From: Brachypodium distachyon
Lineage: Eukaryota; Streptophyta; Magnoliopsida; Poales; Poaceae
Assembly (NCBI RefSeq): GCF_000005505.3
Contig: NC_016133.3
Coordinates: forward strand, 17,732,001 to 17,796,000
Reading direction: 5' to 3'
Length of the DNA: 64,000 nt
Shown here: positions 36,341 to 47,570 of the stretch, one piece after another
Position numbering within the stretch: the first letter of the stretch is position 1
Layout: the number at the start of each line of letters is the position of its first letter
Made by a program: the position numbers and the translations under genes
Notes under the pieces: model-generated
Told to the model about the DNA's origin: nothing
Seen by the model: only the letters and a program-made list of their open reading frames with translations
Database searches by the model: none

Positions 36341-36829
36341 CAAGCTTCCAACTTTTAGAAATAAATTTCTAGAACGGACTTACGGATTTTGTTTGCGCAA
36401 ACCATAATTATCTCAGTCTTTTGCATTTAATTATTTGCATTAAAAGAAGATGATTTTTTTACAATAGAAGGAGGCGAGGAGGTTGTGAACCACCACTACC
36501 GATTGACTCTTCTACAATAGTATAAAGATCTTATTTAAGCAACATCATATTATCAGAAACATTTGAAATAGTTCACACAAATGAAACTACTCACATTAAG
36601 TTGATGTGTGCGAGCTCCAATGATTGCTCTGGCATTTCTGGAACTGGAGTATGTATGGAGGGAGTGGGTGTAACTGTAATAGAGATGTCTTCATCGGTAA
36701 TACCTGATGTTTATGCGCGTAAACCGGATCTTGCATCACAAAAAGTAAAAATGAAGAGAGTAAAAAGTTCAAGATCGAAGAAACTAAGATGTTCTACTTT
36801 GGGAAGAAAAAGGAGAGAATATAGAACGT
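36341..36829. other. Spacer between LINE fragment and LTR element
   Basis: AT-rich unique-looking sequence without recognised features. Its last five bases (AACGT, 36825-36829) are the left target duplication of the LTR element. Confidence 0.5.
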
Positions 36830-37371
36830 TGTCGTACCAGTGGGCCGCGGGGTCCCATTGATACGGGACGCGTGGGTCGCTAGTGACAAAGCCCCGCCAG
36901 GTAGGCCTCTCGGGAATGATAGGCCCGAAAAGACTGCCCCAAGGAGACGATCGTTGGTGAAGACAAAGCCAAGGGCTGGGACAGGAGAAGCGTCCGCTTC
37001 GGTGGGTACCTGGAAACTCTGGTCCCGGGAAGTGGAAGGAACGCCTCCCCGGCAACTGGCCGGGTGCGCTAGCCGGGAAGGGGCTCCCCAGCAACCCGCG
37101 CTCAGGCATGCAGGCGGGGCCCGCAGAACAGTGAAGACAGGACGGAACAGCGGACGCATTGCATTTAATGCACCGACAGGAGTCACATCGGCAGGGCTAG
37201 TATTGCTCAGCAAGACTAGGGCGTCTACCTTATAACACATTTTTTCTACTGTGTACAGTGGCCTGGGCCCTGCATGGTGCCCAGCGTGGATTAACAGTAG
37301 TGTACTTCCTGTGGCGATGACACGCGTATGGGAGACGTGTCGCGCTGCATACATCGGCACCTGTGGTATCC
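36830..37371 (+). repeat. Left LTR, truncated
   Basis: It starts TGTCGTACCAGTGGGCCGCG and runs parallel to 38499-39035 with many substitutions, ending at CCTGTGGTATCC. The matching point in the right LTR continues CCTTGTCTATAAAAGG, so the TATA, transcription start and R/U5 part are deleted from this copy. Confidence 0.9.
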
Positions 37372-38086
37372 TCTCGCGGAGCGCCCTGATCTTGGTGCAG
37401 AACGGGGCCAGCTCCTCGTCCTTCTGGTCGCGGAGTGTCCAGTCATCAAAGCCCTTTGGGGGACCAAGGGGCTCCTCGTGGAATTCCTGGAGCTCGTCGG
37501 TGCGCACCCAGCACCAGTCGCGGCGCCACTCGTGCTCGATCTTCTTCTTCCCCAGCTGGATGAGCTCCGACTTGATCCTGTCGCGGAACCGGAACACCAC
37601 ACCCGAGGAGAGGGGAGCCTTCGCCTCTGTCCTCGGGTAGTAGTAGTGGCAAAACAGAGCCACCGATGGCATCACCCCCACGAACGCTTCACAGAGGTGT
37701 TGGAAGACAGCCAATGTGAAGAACGACGTGGGGTGAATTTGGGCCATGATGAGCCCGTAGGTCTCCATGATGGCAGAGAGGAAAAAAGAGTGCGGCGGCA
37801 CGAACCCGGCTAGGATGAATCTCCCGAAGATCCGGAAGTACTGCAGGTCGCGCTCCGCGCCGACGGGGAGAACCCGCGTCGGCCCGTGCTCGTTGTGCTT
37901 GGTGGCGAGCGCCAAGACCAGCTTGTCCACACCCTCGCCGTTGTAGCTGCGGGGGAAGAAGGCAAACTTGGCCCACATTTCTTCATCCTTCCGAGCTCGG
38001 TCCGACAGCTCCTTCTTGCTGGCCTTTTCGCGCTTCTCTCCTTTGCTGGTGCTCCCCTTGGGTCGGTTCTAGCCCTTGGAAGACAT
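37372..38086 (-). pseudogene. Antisense transposon ORF (PF04195-like), broken
   Basis: From the ATG at 38086-38084 the frame reads MSSKG, then a TAG at codon 6 (38071-38069). It then continues open as NRPKGSTSKGEKREKASKKE and, from 37978, MWAKFAFFPRSYNGEGVDKL, IFGRFILAGFVPPHSFFLSA and WRRDWCWVRTDELQEFHEEP. This matches the plant 'putative gypsy type transposon' domain. At 37371 the frame runs straight into left-LTR sequence, so the C-terminal part of the protein is lost at the deletion junction, and the apparent ORF end at 36794 is spurious. Confidence 0.75.
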
Positions 38087-38498
38087 CGGCGGGAGTGGGG
38101 GAGTGATTTGGCTGGAGTTGGGGCGCGGAGAGCTCGGGGGACAATGGCGGAAGTAGGAAGCAATGGGGAGTGCCTGCCGCCAGCCTCGGGTATTTATCGG
38201 GGCTGGTGGGCTGCAACGGACACCCCCATGATCGGCAATAAAGTGCCCTAAAGAATCGGAAATTAAAATGGGGGTGCGCGACGTGGCCGTAACTCTCTGG
38301 TGATTATGGGGGATAAGGCACGAAATCGTGCGCCCAACCGTTTCGCTCGGAAGAGTGGAACTGTGAATGCGGCCCACAAGGCCGGGTGCCGGGGTACTCC
38401 CCTCGGGACCCACGCGTCGGATAGGGCGTAGCCCCGCAACCGACCAAGGATAGCACTCACCGGGGCCTCAAGGCTGCCTGCCCACGCCTGGGGGCTAC

Positions 38499-39393
38499 CG
38501 TCGTACCAGTGGCCCGCGGGGTCCCACTGATACGGGATGCGTGGGTCGCTAGTGACAAAGCCCCACCAGGTTGGCCACCCGGGAACGATAGACCCGGGAA
38601 GCCTGCCCCAAGGAGATGGTCGTTGGTGAAAACAAAGCTAAGGGCCGGGACAGGAGAAGCGCCCGCTTCGGTGGGTGCCCAGGAAATCTAGTCCCGGGAA
38701 GTGGAAGGAACGCCTCCTCGGCAACTGTTCGGGTGCTAGCCCGGAAGGGGCTCCCCAGCAACCCGCGCTCAGGCATGCAGGCGGGGCCCGCAGAACAGTG
38801 AAGACAGGACGGGATAGCGGATGTAGTGCATTTAATGCACCGACAGGAGTCACATCGGCAGGGTAGTCTTGCTCAGCAAGGCTAGGGTGTCTACCCTATA
38901 ACACATTTTTTCTACCGTGTACAATGGCTTGGGCGCTGCATGGCGCCCAGCGTGGATTAACAGTAGTATACTTCCTGTGGTGATGACACGCGTATGGGAG
39001 ACGTGTCGCGCTGCATGCATCGGCACCTGTGGTATCCCCTTGTCTATAAAAGGAGGACCAATGCCACCGGTCAAAAGGTTCGGTTCTGTTCTAGTCCTAG
39101 TGAGAGTCATAGTCAGTAGTAGCAAGGAGTGTCACTCCGATAGGCAGCAAACTCTCTAAGGAGAGCAAGTAGCTCTGCGGGAACTCCCCGGGGCACTCTG
39201 TAAAACACACACATATTCGTGAATACAACTCCAAGCAGGACGTAGGGTGTTACACCTCCGGGTGGCCCGAACCTGGATAAACTCACGCGTCGACACTTCG
39301 TGTCTTTCATCACACCGGCGATCGCCGGAGCCCTCCACCGAACCAAAAAGGGGGTGCTCGGCATCCCCGGTGCCGGAGACCCGTGCTCCGACA
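38499..39393 (+). repeat. Right LTR, complete (895 bp)
   Basis: It begins CGTCGTACCAGTGGCCCGCG (the expected TG start is mutated to CG; the left copy keeps TG) and ends GTGCTCCGACA. A TATA-like TCTATAAAAGG lies at about 39043-39053, followed by a plausible R/U5 region. It differs from the left LTR at roughly one in ten positions where I compared them, so the insertion is not recent. Confidence 0.9.
39043..39053 (+). promoter_or_regulatory. LTR TATA box
   Basis: TCTATAAAAGG in the right LTR, placed where a retrotransposon Pol II promoter is expected (upstream of R). Because it survives only in the right LTR, any transcript from it would read outward into 39.4 kb and beyond. Confidence 0.6.
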
Positions 39394-39654
39394 AACGTGA
39401 TTTTTTTTATTAAATCGAAGAAGCATGAGGTTCCTCCCCACCAAAGAAGCCTAACTTTATTGTACACTCACGAAAATGGGATACAAGTGATGTTTTGGGG
39501 CATCTAAATGCCAAGCACGGTGACCAAAAGACAGCGGTGAAGCCACTTTAACTAAATTTTGTGCATCTAAATTAAAGTCCTCTTCTTAGGCTTAAAGGAA
39601 ACCTCCACAAACAACAACTTCCTAGCTTCAATTTCTTTGATGATTGCACTATAA

Positions 39655-39912
39655 GTATGTTCACTTTACTCCCCTTTTGGCGAAGTCCAAGTCACCCATG
39701 AACTTTCAAAACCGTTCACCTAGATCCCCCCCCCCCCCCCCCGTTTGTTTCAAAACCGTTCACCTAAACCCTGAATCATCGCCGTGGTCGAAAAACAAGG
39801 CACATAATAGATGTCATGGTCCAAGTGAACGATTTCAAAAGTTTAGGGGTGTTTTATGTCCTGTTTCAAAGTTCAGGGGGTTATTTATACTTCGCCAACA
39901 ATTTACTGAGTA
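39655..39912. mobile_element. Degraded TIR element (MULE-like MITE)
   Basis: The left end TTTTGGCGAAGTCCAAGTC, followed by CATGAACTTTCAAAACC, mirrors the right end (about 39870-39900), which read inverted is TTGGCGAAGTATAAATAACC then CCTGAACTTTGAAAC. The interior carries a 17-C run and a short direct duplication. The style resembles the element at 25580-26503 but the ends differ. No target duplication could be assigned. Confidence 0.45.
39726..39742. repeat. Homopolymer of 17 C between a duplicated 19-mer
   Basis: TTTCAAAACCGTTCACCTA occurs just before the C run (about 39704-39722) and again just after it (about 39748-39766), so the homopolymer sits between two copies of a short direct repeat. 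Confidence 0.9.
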
Positions 39913-40209
39913 AAATGAAGTTGTCTTGCTCCAAGCTGTTTTTTTTAGAGCCAAAGGCCCCGCCCCATTCCATTTTCATTGAAAATGAAACACAGTCTTA
40001 CAGCAGTTTAAGTCCAGAGCATAGGGATGTAAAAACCCACAAACCCTCCGACAGGAGAACAACCGTTGCGAACAACATAAACAAAAAAGACAAAAAACTT
40101 CCAAAATGTGCCTGGACTCAAGCCAAGCCTAATCAGGCGATCAGCACACGACGAGATGCAGAAGCTTGTGGAGTCCCAGATCCCTCCACGACAAGTGTTC
40201 TCCTTTTCT

Positions 40210-43200
40210 TCAGCATGGTAGAAACCGAGGGGCTTCTGCCGCCTTGCTCTCCAGCGCAGCCAAGCACTTGTCCAGTTTCGCATATCTCTTCTTGGGGCAT
40301 AGCACCCTCCATCTCTTCAGCAGACACAAGATCCTGTGCCAAATAACCTGGAGACCAGACCATTTCCCCCAGCCAAAATGAAGGTCATTACGAAATTTCC
40401 ATAGAGTCCACATAAAAGCAGACGAAGCCATGTTAATAACAGCATGATTATTGTTACTAGGCCACCATCTTGCCACATCCTCGTAACATAAAAAGTGATT
40501 AACATCAAGCATAACAGCCAGCTCTTGCCAAAATATTTTGGATATATCACAAGTAAAGAAGAGATGTTCAACATTTTTAGGTTCACAGCACATCAAGTAG
40601 GTTTTATCCTCAACATGTTGGCGTTTATTCAAATTATCTCTGGTCAGCAATCTATTGTGAGAAAGGAGCCATAGGAAAAAATGTACCCTAGGAGTAATAT
40701 TCAACTGCCAAACAGTAGAGATATAAACAGGTGCGATTCCTCTAAAGTTTACCACAGCATATAGAGATTGGACATTGTACACTTTGGAGCTATGCAGCCT
40801 CCAGATCAATTGATCTTTCTCTTCATTAAGGGAAACAGTTTCTATAATATTAACTAATTCAAACCACACCATCATCATCCTATTGTCAAAACCTCTCCGA
40901 AAGGAAAGTTTGAGTTCAAGGCCATCCCAAATGTCAGAAATGACAGTATTTTGTTCATTGCAAATAAAGTACAGTTCCCAGAATTGTGTGGGTAAGCTAG
41001 AGCTCCCCACCCACTGATCTTCCCAAAATCTGATATTCCTACCATTGCCCACCACCCAGTAGTAGCCCTGTTTGGCAGCATGGCAAGCCCATATAATCCT
41101 TTTCCAAAAAAGATAGGCATTTTGTGGGAAACTAGCAAAAATATTAGGTTGTAAATCATCATACTTGTAGTCAATAATGTGTTTCCAAATTTTCTCATTA
41201 TCAAGGTGGTATCTTTTGATCCAAGAAGCAAGCAAAGCTATATTAAGGTCTCTTAAGTTGGGAATTCCTAAACCACCATATTCTTTTTTCATTGATACCA
41301 ACTCCCAATTTGCAAGGTGGTATTTCTGATGGCCCTCATAGTTGTCCCATAAACAGTGTGCCATCTGGAATTCAATAGCATGAATAGCCCAGGCTGGGAA
41401 TTTAATCACAGATAATAAGTAGATGGGAATACTAGCTAGGCAAGCCCTAATGAGCACAAGTCTACCCCCATAAGATAGTAGTTTTCCTCTCCACCCAGCT
41501 ACCCTTTTAATCACTTTGTCGACCACAGGCTGGAGATCATCTTTGGACAACTTACTGTGATGCAAAGGCACCCCAAGATATTTGATAGGTAACTATCCAA
41601 CTTTGCAGCCAAAGACTTGAGAAAGCCTGCTAGTGTCTGCTTCAGACAGGTTTACAGGCACCAGGTCACTTTTGTCAAAATTAATCCTCATCCCAGATAG
41701 TTGCTCAAAAAGAGACAAGATCCACTTCAAGTTTTGGGCCTTCTCAAAATTATTTTCTAAGAAAATCAGGGTATCATCAGCATATTGTAGGCTAATGATC
41801 CCCCTAGGTCTCAAGTTGGCTAAGAGGCCAGACACAAGGTTATTTTGGGCTGCTTTAGAAAGCATTTTGGTGAAGACATCCACCACTAAGTTGAAAAGGA
41901 GGGGGGAGAGGGGGTCTCCCTGTCTAAGTCCTTTACCAATCTCAAAGTACTGACTTTCCTGATCATTAATTCTCACCCCAACAGAACCTTTGTGTATCAA
42001 AGCATGTATCTTATTTCTCCATTTAGGGCTGAAACCCCTCTGTTCAAGCATTTTGTCAAGAAAAGACCAGTCAACCCTATCATATGCCTTTTCATAGTCT
42101 AACTTTAGGATAGCTCCTTCTTCTTTATGTCTATGTAAGTCGTGAATTATTTCACGTGCAGAGACTACACTCTCTAGAATGAACCTTCCCTTAATAAAGG
42201 TTGTTTGATTATAAGAAATCAACCTGTTAGCACAAAGTCCAAGTCTGTTAGCACAGGCCTTCGCAAATTTTTTGAAGCTGCAGTTAGTGAGAGCAATGGG
42301 TCTATATTTTTTGAGAGATGTTGCATCAGTTTCCTTGGGAATCAGAGTAAGCATAGCAAAAATTGATCCTAAACAGATCAGCCTGGTTTTGTTCAAAGTC
42401 TCTAAAGAGAGCTATAAGCTCATGTTTAATGGTGTCCCGGAATGTTTGATAGAAGAGGAAAGGGAAGCCATCAGGGCCAAGGGCACCATCAGCATAAGAT
42501 TGGAAGACTGCATTCTTTATTTCATCTTCAGAAAAATCCTTGTCCAAAATTTCATTCTCCTCAGCGGTAACCTGCTCATCTACACTCCAAAAACTACATT
42601 CCAAATGTATGTCAAGTTTCTCTTCTTTACCAAAAAGTTTTTTATAAAAATCTGCAGCATTTCTCCATTGTCTTGTGTCAGTCCAGATGGTCCTTCCAGC
42701 GACACAATTCTTTTCTTTCTTTTTCTCTGATTTGCAATTGCATGAAAATAGGCTGTATTTTTATCTCTCAAGAATATTTCTCTCCCTAGATTTCTGTCTA
42801 ATTTTAGTTTCTTCTTGTCTCCAAATCAGGTTCAGACTAGACTTAATTCCTTTCATATGAGTAATCTCTTCAAGGGAGAGGGGTTGGGTTTCAGACAGAA
42901 CATCCAAAGTGTTATACTCAGCAACAAACTATTGTTTCCTTTTCTTCTGATCAGCCTCAACATTTCTATTCCAGCCTCTTAGGATTTTCCTCACCCTCCT
43001 TATTTTGAACCGCCACACCTCAATGGGTCTTGTACAGGGGCAGGACAGGTTCCAATTTCTGATTATTAGGCTATTAAAACCTTCTACAGATAGCCACAAT
43101 TTTTCAAATCTAAAGATTTTGGCAAGGGGTGCTGCTTGTAAATCACAATGAACCACCAAAGGAGTATGATCACTAGTAACTCTAGGGAGGGCAGATAAAT

Positions 43201-43882
43201 CAGCCAGGGGGTGATGTGCTTCCCAACAGGTAATCATGAAAACTCTGTCTAGTTCTGCCATAATTCTGTTAGTCTGGTTATTGCACCAAGTGAATTGTCT
43301 GTTAGCAATCTTTAATTCCATCAGGGCAGAGGAATTGACCCAATCATTGAACTTATTAGTCCAGTTAGTGTTAATATTGCCAGCACTTCTGTCAGCAGTT
43401 TCCCTAACCATGTTAAAGTCACCACCAATAAGCATGGGTATAGAAGAGCTAGAGCTCACATTGGTTAGTTCATCCAAGAATTCTTGCTTATGTTCTTCAT
43501 AGGCAGAGCCATAAACAACAACCACCTTCCATCTAAAATTATCAATTTTATTTTTCACTATACAGCAGACACTATAAGTATAGCTATTCCATTATAATAT
43601 ATCAAATATCTCTTCATTGATCCCTAGTAGGATCCCCCCAACAGTATTTTGGGCAGGCAGGCAGTGCCAACTAAAGTTGGCAGAGCCACCTAGGTTACAG
43701 AGGAAATCAGGAGTAAACTCCATCTTCTTAGTTTCAGATAAAGCAATAATGTCAGGTTTGATGGACCTAATAGTATCAGTCACACGTCTAACCTTAACAG
43801 GGTCATTAAGACCCCTAACATTCCAATATAATGTGTCATCATGAAAATTGGCATATATATGTTTATTTTTCCTACCTCCCAT
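40210..43882 (-). pseudogene. LINE ORF2: endonuclease-reverse transcriptase-zf-RVT, broken
   Basis: An APE-type endonuclease begins at about 43882-43840 (TLYWNVRGLNDP), with GGDFNMVRETADRS near 43430 and the SDHTPLVV histidine motif near 43165. A stop near 43592 and another at 42929 interrupt it. The reverse transcriptase spans about 42604-41593, with a frameshift near 42330-42400, KLDYEKAYDRVDW, GLRQGDPLSPLLFNLVVD and the catalytic YADD at 41773-41784. After a stop near 41591 the thumb and zf-RVT region continues intact from 41571 to 40210 (WQLNITPRVHFFLWLLSHNR, then a cysteine-rich segment). Relics of this kind can supply RT-like matches to automated annotation; it is not a host gene. Confidence 0.9.
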
Positions 43883-46137
43883 CTTTTTTTATCCTATAGG
43901 ATAATTCCACTAAATTATGTTCATCATCATCAGCACAACTTCCTAAACTGCTAGTATCATCAATTTCATTAATATCTGTTTCTTCTAGAATATCTTCCAT
44001 AGTAATATCTATATCAGAAGGTAAAAAGATTTCAGATTGGTTAGCAGCCAAGGTTTCCATCCTAGAGGATTCTAATTGTTTCATTTGATTAACATTCATA
44101 TTAATGTCAGAACCAGATTTACCCAAACTAACATGAACAGATTTGGCAGTATCAATCAAAGTATTGTTGCAGAGAGATGCAAAGGAATGTTTCAAGATTG
44201 TAGACTTACCTCTCAGAGTCCCCTGGTCCTTCATTTTTAGCAGCTCCTTGGCTTTGTCCATAATAGTTTTGCCATCCCTCACAATTCAGGCACTCTGTCT
44301 TGTAGGTTGTACAGGACCCCAAACCTTCTGTCTCCCCCTCTTCATCTTAGCAGCTTCAGCAGGGGTTGGGAATTCACCACAGTCTTTGTTAGCAGCAGCA
44401 TTTGTAGGAGCAGCACCAGACAACATCACCCCTTGCATTTCCTCAATGATATTTTCTAATTCCTGTTCCAGTCCAGTATCACATTCCACATCTTGTGTTT
44501 CATTAGAATTCTCTTCAGCTACAGCAGTTATATCTCCCAGTTCTTTTTCAATCAAAGTGCCAGATTTTCCCTGATCTGCTTTGTCCTCCATTCCTAGTTT
44601 CTTCTCTGCCTCACCATTAACAGTCAGAGGTTCATTAAATACTTCACCAGATAATATAGGGGAATTTATCATTCTCTCCTCAGCCATAAAGTCAAGGTTG
44701 TCATGCACCACACTGTCTCCCTCCTCCTAGACAGCCCTCATATGTTGGTCTTCCACATTCTGATCTAGTTCATCTTCAATCTCTTCTTCAGTCAGAACTT
44801 GAAATTGGTTGGACCAGGCCCTAGCAGCAGTGTTCAATTGCCTGGTTTGAGCACCACTCTTCTTCCCATCAAAAGGTGGGGCAAAGATGGAAGGTGCTTG
44901 GGGAGCTGGTTCAACCAGGTTATGCCCAGCATCCTGTCCCAAAATCTCATCAAGTAAATCATCTTCCCCCTCATCAAATTCACTGTCTCTGAAGTCATCA
45001 ATGCCCTAGCCAGTACTGACAGTGTCCCATTCAACTGTAAAAGCCAGTGCATAGAATTTTTTCTGTATCTCCATGGCCCTTTCACTTGGTATCTTCCTAG
45101 GATTCTTAGTAGCAATCTTCACTTTGACCACAGCATACATAGACTTGAAAATCTCTCCCCAATCAACGCCAAGCAGGAGCCCAAAAGACTAAGCAATCTG
45201 TGCAATAACAGACTAGGAGATCTTCTTCGAGGGTATGCCCCTAATTTGCATCCACAATTCCTTAAGATCAGCAATCTCAGTGACCTCCCCATCCCATTTA
45301 CTAATTTTAACTGTAACTCTCTCGGCATCAGTGCCTTCTCTCAAATTGATGGATGGGAATGCCGCCATGTCACTGACCTTCTTTTAGGGGGGGGAGGGGA
45401 ACTTGACCAGGAACTTCTTTTCATCCAATTGTCGCACCATCCACGGCCATTGCTGCCTCCATGTCTCTGCCAATTTAGTTTCTAGCTCCTTAGCAGAGAT
45501 CTCCCCATGCGTGACAGAAATCACCCCACAGCTTTGTAAATTCAGCCAGGCATTGGAACCCTGCCCCTCAGTATCGATGTGGAAGAAACCGAGACCCCTG
45601 TTGGCACTTCCAATGAATTGCGCCATCGGAATCTCACCACACCACAGCCCACAATTGTTCATACGATGACCAGCAGATTGGCACATGAAGCATACCTTAG
45701 CCTTAACACAATTACCCGCATAATGCCCTGGATCACCACAGTTGAAGCAGACCAACTCCCGGTATCGCGGGTCCATGGGCTGAACCACCTCGGTTGCCGC
45801 TTGAGGAGGGCTCACCCGAGGGGGGCGGACCTTGTTGAATCTGGCGCGGAGGTTGTTGAGGAGGCGGAGCTTGCACGGCCAGAGGCGGCTGCTGAAGTGC
45901 AACCACATCCCCGGGCGCCACCTGTGCGGTCACCACGGCAGGAGCAGCGGGGGCCCCTCCACCCGCAGCCGCCGGCCGCGGCCTAGCAGGGCGGTTGTAC
46001 TGGTACGGGTTCCGCCACGGAGGCGCCTTTCCACCACCTCCACCACCTCCATTCCCGTGGCCCTCCATCTCCTGCTGACGAGCGACAACGACGAAGGTTG
46101 CGTGCCCTTGCTCCTTGCTCCAGAAATCTCTGGACAA
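43872..46137 (-). pseudogene. LINE ORF1: zinc-knuckle nucleic-acid-binding protein, broken
   Basis: The N-terminal part from about 46070 (MEGHGNGG) is Gly/Pro-rich. After a frameshift between 45900 and 45750 there are two CCHC knuckles, CFNCGDPGHYAGNC and CFMCQSAGHRMNNC (about 45655-45765). A conserved region follows (FHIDTEGQGSNAWLNLQSCG near 45550; LKELWMQIRGIPSKKIS near 45240), then an acidic tail down to 43872. In-frame stops occur near 45384, 45190-45230, 45008, 44727 and 44283. It would have bound the element's RNA. The overlap of its end with the ORF2 start is normal for plant L1 elements. Confidence 0.85.
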
Positions 46138-46758
46138 ACTGAAGCACTACGGCTTCGGAGGGAAGCGATCGGAGAGGCGAAATTGGTGGCAATCACTCAT
46201 AGAGAATTTCTCGAACTCGAACAAGTCCTTCTGGATCCAGACTGGTGCCGCCGCCACGCCGAGGGCTAGAACCCTAGATTAGAGCGGCGAACGCGAAGGC
46301 AAATCCAAAGTTGTCCATAATACTCCTCAAGCTCCTCATCCTCGCGCTGGACCAAGTCCACCACGTCATGGTCAGGATCCACGTCAATGGCGGCGGAACA
46401 AACGCCAGGTGTCACAGGTCGAGAGACCTCCTGCAAAGGTGAAACAGAATCCGACCCAGATGGGGTCACAGTAGGTGGGACATCCAGGACGCATCCTAGA
46501 CCGGCCTGTGTTGGGGAGACGAGCGGCAAACGTTCCCCGTGTTGGCGATGGGAAGAGCCGCCGTGCAATGGACGTGGTGCGAAGTCCGGCAACGAAGGGG
46601 CTCGACGGTGGAACGTGAGAGCGATGAGGGACGAGCGCCATCTCCCGTTCGGGCGGCACAAAGTAATAATCACATGGTACAGTAATTTTGTTGATGAACC
46701 TCATCAGAAAGCAGGGTGTTCCTGAATGTCAGATATAGAGAGCTTGCTCCAAGCTGTT

Positions 46759-47540
46759 GATCACCGAGAGCCAGTCCAATGCCACACACAAACATGAGAC
46801 AAATTGAGGTCCAACCCAGAGGCGTATAGGGAGCACGTGTATGAAAACGGTCATCTCTCCGCGTGTGTTCCATTCCATCCCGTGGTTGGGCGCTGGATTT
46901 GCCGGAAGCTAGTCTCAACTCTAATTAGCAACTTGTTCCCTTTCCGTTTGATTAATTTCTGGAGCAACTAATCTTGGTCCTTCCGAGACACGATCCAAAT
47001 TTAGCTCGACCCTCCTGACGTCAACTCGGTATTAAGCCTGACCTGAGCCCATGCCAGCCCGATGGGAGTCCAGCTTTGCCGACAAAGTGCAGCAAGCCCA
47101 GGCAGGAGAACACATGACACCAACAAATTCCAAGGAAGCTTCTTAATGATCGTATAAGACCGCAATACTAGCTGCATCTTAACGGCTAAGTTCACACACA
47201 GAGTACAGTACAGGTTTAGCTAGCAATACTATACTTACTGCACACACACATGACCTAGATTCCCAGTTCATTTAAAGACCCCACATGGCATGGACTCGAT
47301 CGACGCAACGACGCACACGGTTCCGGCAGATTCCCCAATTCCTCCCCAAGTTTTTATAAGTCAAGATCACATCACCATACATGAATTTAATGCCCAAAAT
47401 CAGGTCAACTTGAAGCTATTACTACTACGATGTTCGAAACCAAAGAAAAAAAAATTAACTAGCTGATGTGTAGTAGCAGTACTAGAACAAGTACCGGCTA
47501 ATCAGTGTTGCATCTCGAGCTTAATTAATTTGGGTAGGCT
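46759..47540. other. Upstream promoter region of the CSLC gene
   Basis: Sequence between the LINE and the CSLC TATA box. No genes; the LINE thus ends about 0.8 kb upstream of the TATA box. No specific transcription-factor sites are claimed. Confidence 0.5.
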
Positions 47541-47550
47541 CTATAAAACC
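47541..47550 (+). promoter_or_regulatory. TATA box of the CSLC gene
   Basis: CTATAAAACC, about 700 bp upstream of the ATG and with no better TATA closer to the leader. Transcription probably starts near 47570-47585. Confidence 0.6.
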
Positions 47551-47570
47551 CTTGTAGCGGGCTACCGGAA

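Larger units (their letters stand above)
36830..39393 (+). mobile_element. Internally deleted Gypsy-like LTR retrotransposon
   Basis: Two direct repeats frame an internal region of about 1.1 kb: a truncated left LTR (36830-37371) and a full right LTR (38499-39393). The 5-bp duplication AACGT flanks both ends (36825-36829 and 39394-39398). A purine-rich tract ending GGGGGCTA (about 38490-38497) sits immediately before the right LTR. Gag, protease, RT, RNase H and integrase are all missing, as is the 3' part of the left LTR and the primer-binding site. What remains inside is an antisense ORF of the 'putative gypsy type transposon' family, typical of the extra antisense ORF near the 3' LTR of Tat-lineage elements such as RIRE2. 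Confidence 0.85.
39941..46742 (-). mobile_element. Near-full-length L1-type LINE, decayed
   Basis: Orientation is minus: a leader from 46742, ORF1 (zinc-knuckle gag-like), ORF2 (endonuclease, RT, zf-RVT), and a short 3' tail TTCATTTTCAATGAAAATGG then GGCTCTAAAAAA. The target duplication CTTGCTCCAAGCTGTT lies at 39925-39940 and 46743-46758 (the last TT is ambiguous with the poly(A) tail). The length of 6.8 kb is that of a full plant L1. Both ORFs carry several stops and at least three frameshifts, so it cannot now retrotranspose on its own. Confidence 0.93.

Noticed and set aside
36794..37978. 394-codon minus-strand ORF as a host gene
   Set aside because: Its C-terminal half is left-LTR sequence and the N-terminal half is a transposon family domain; it is a deletion-junction artifact.
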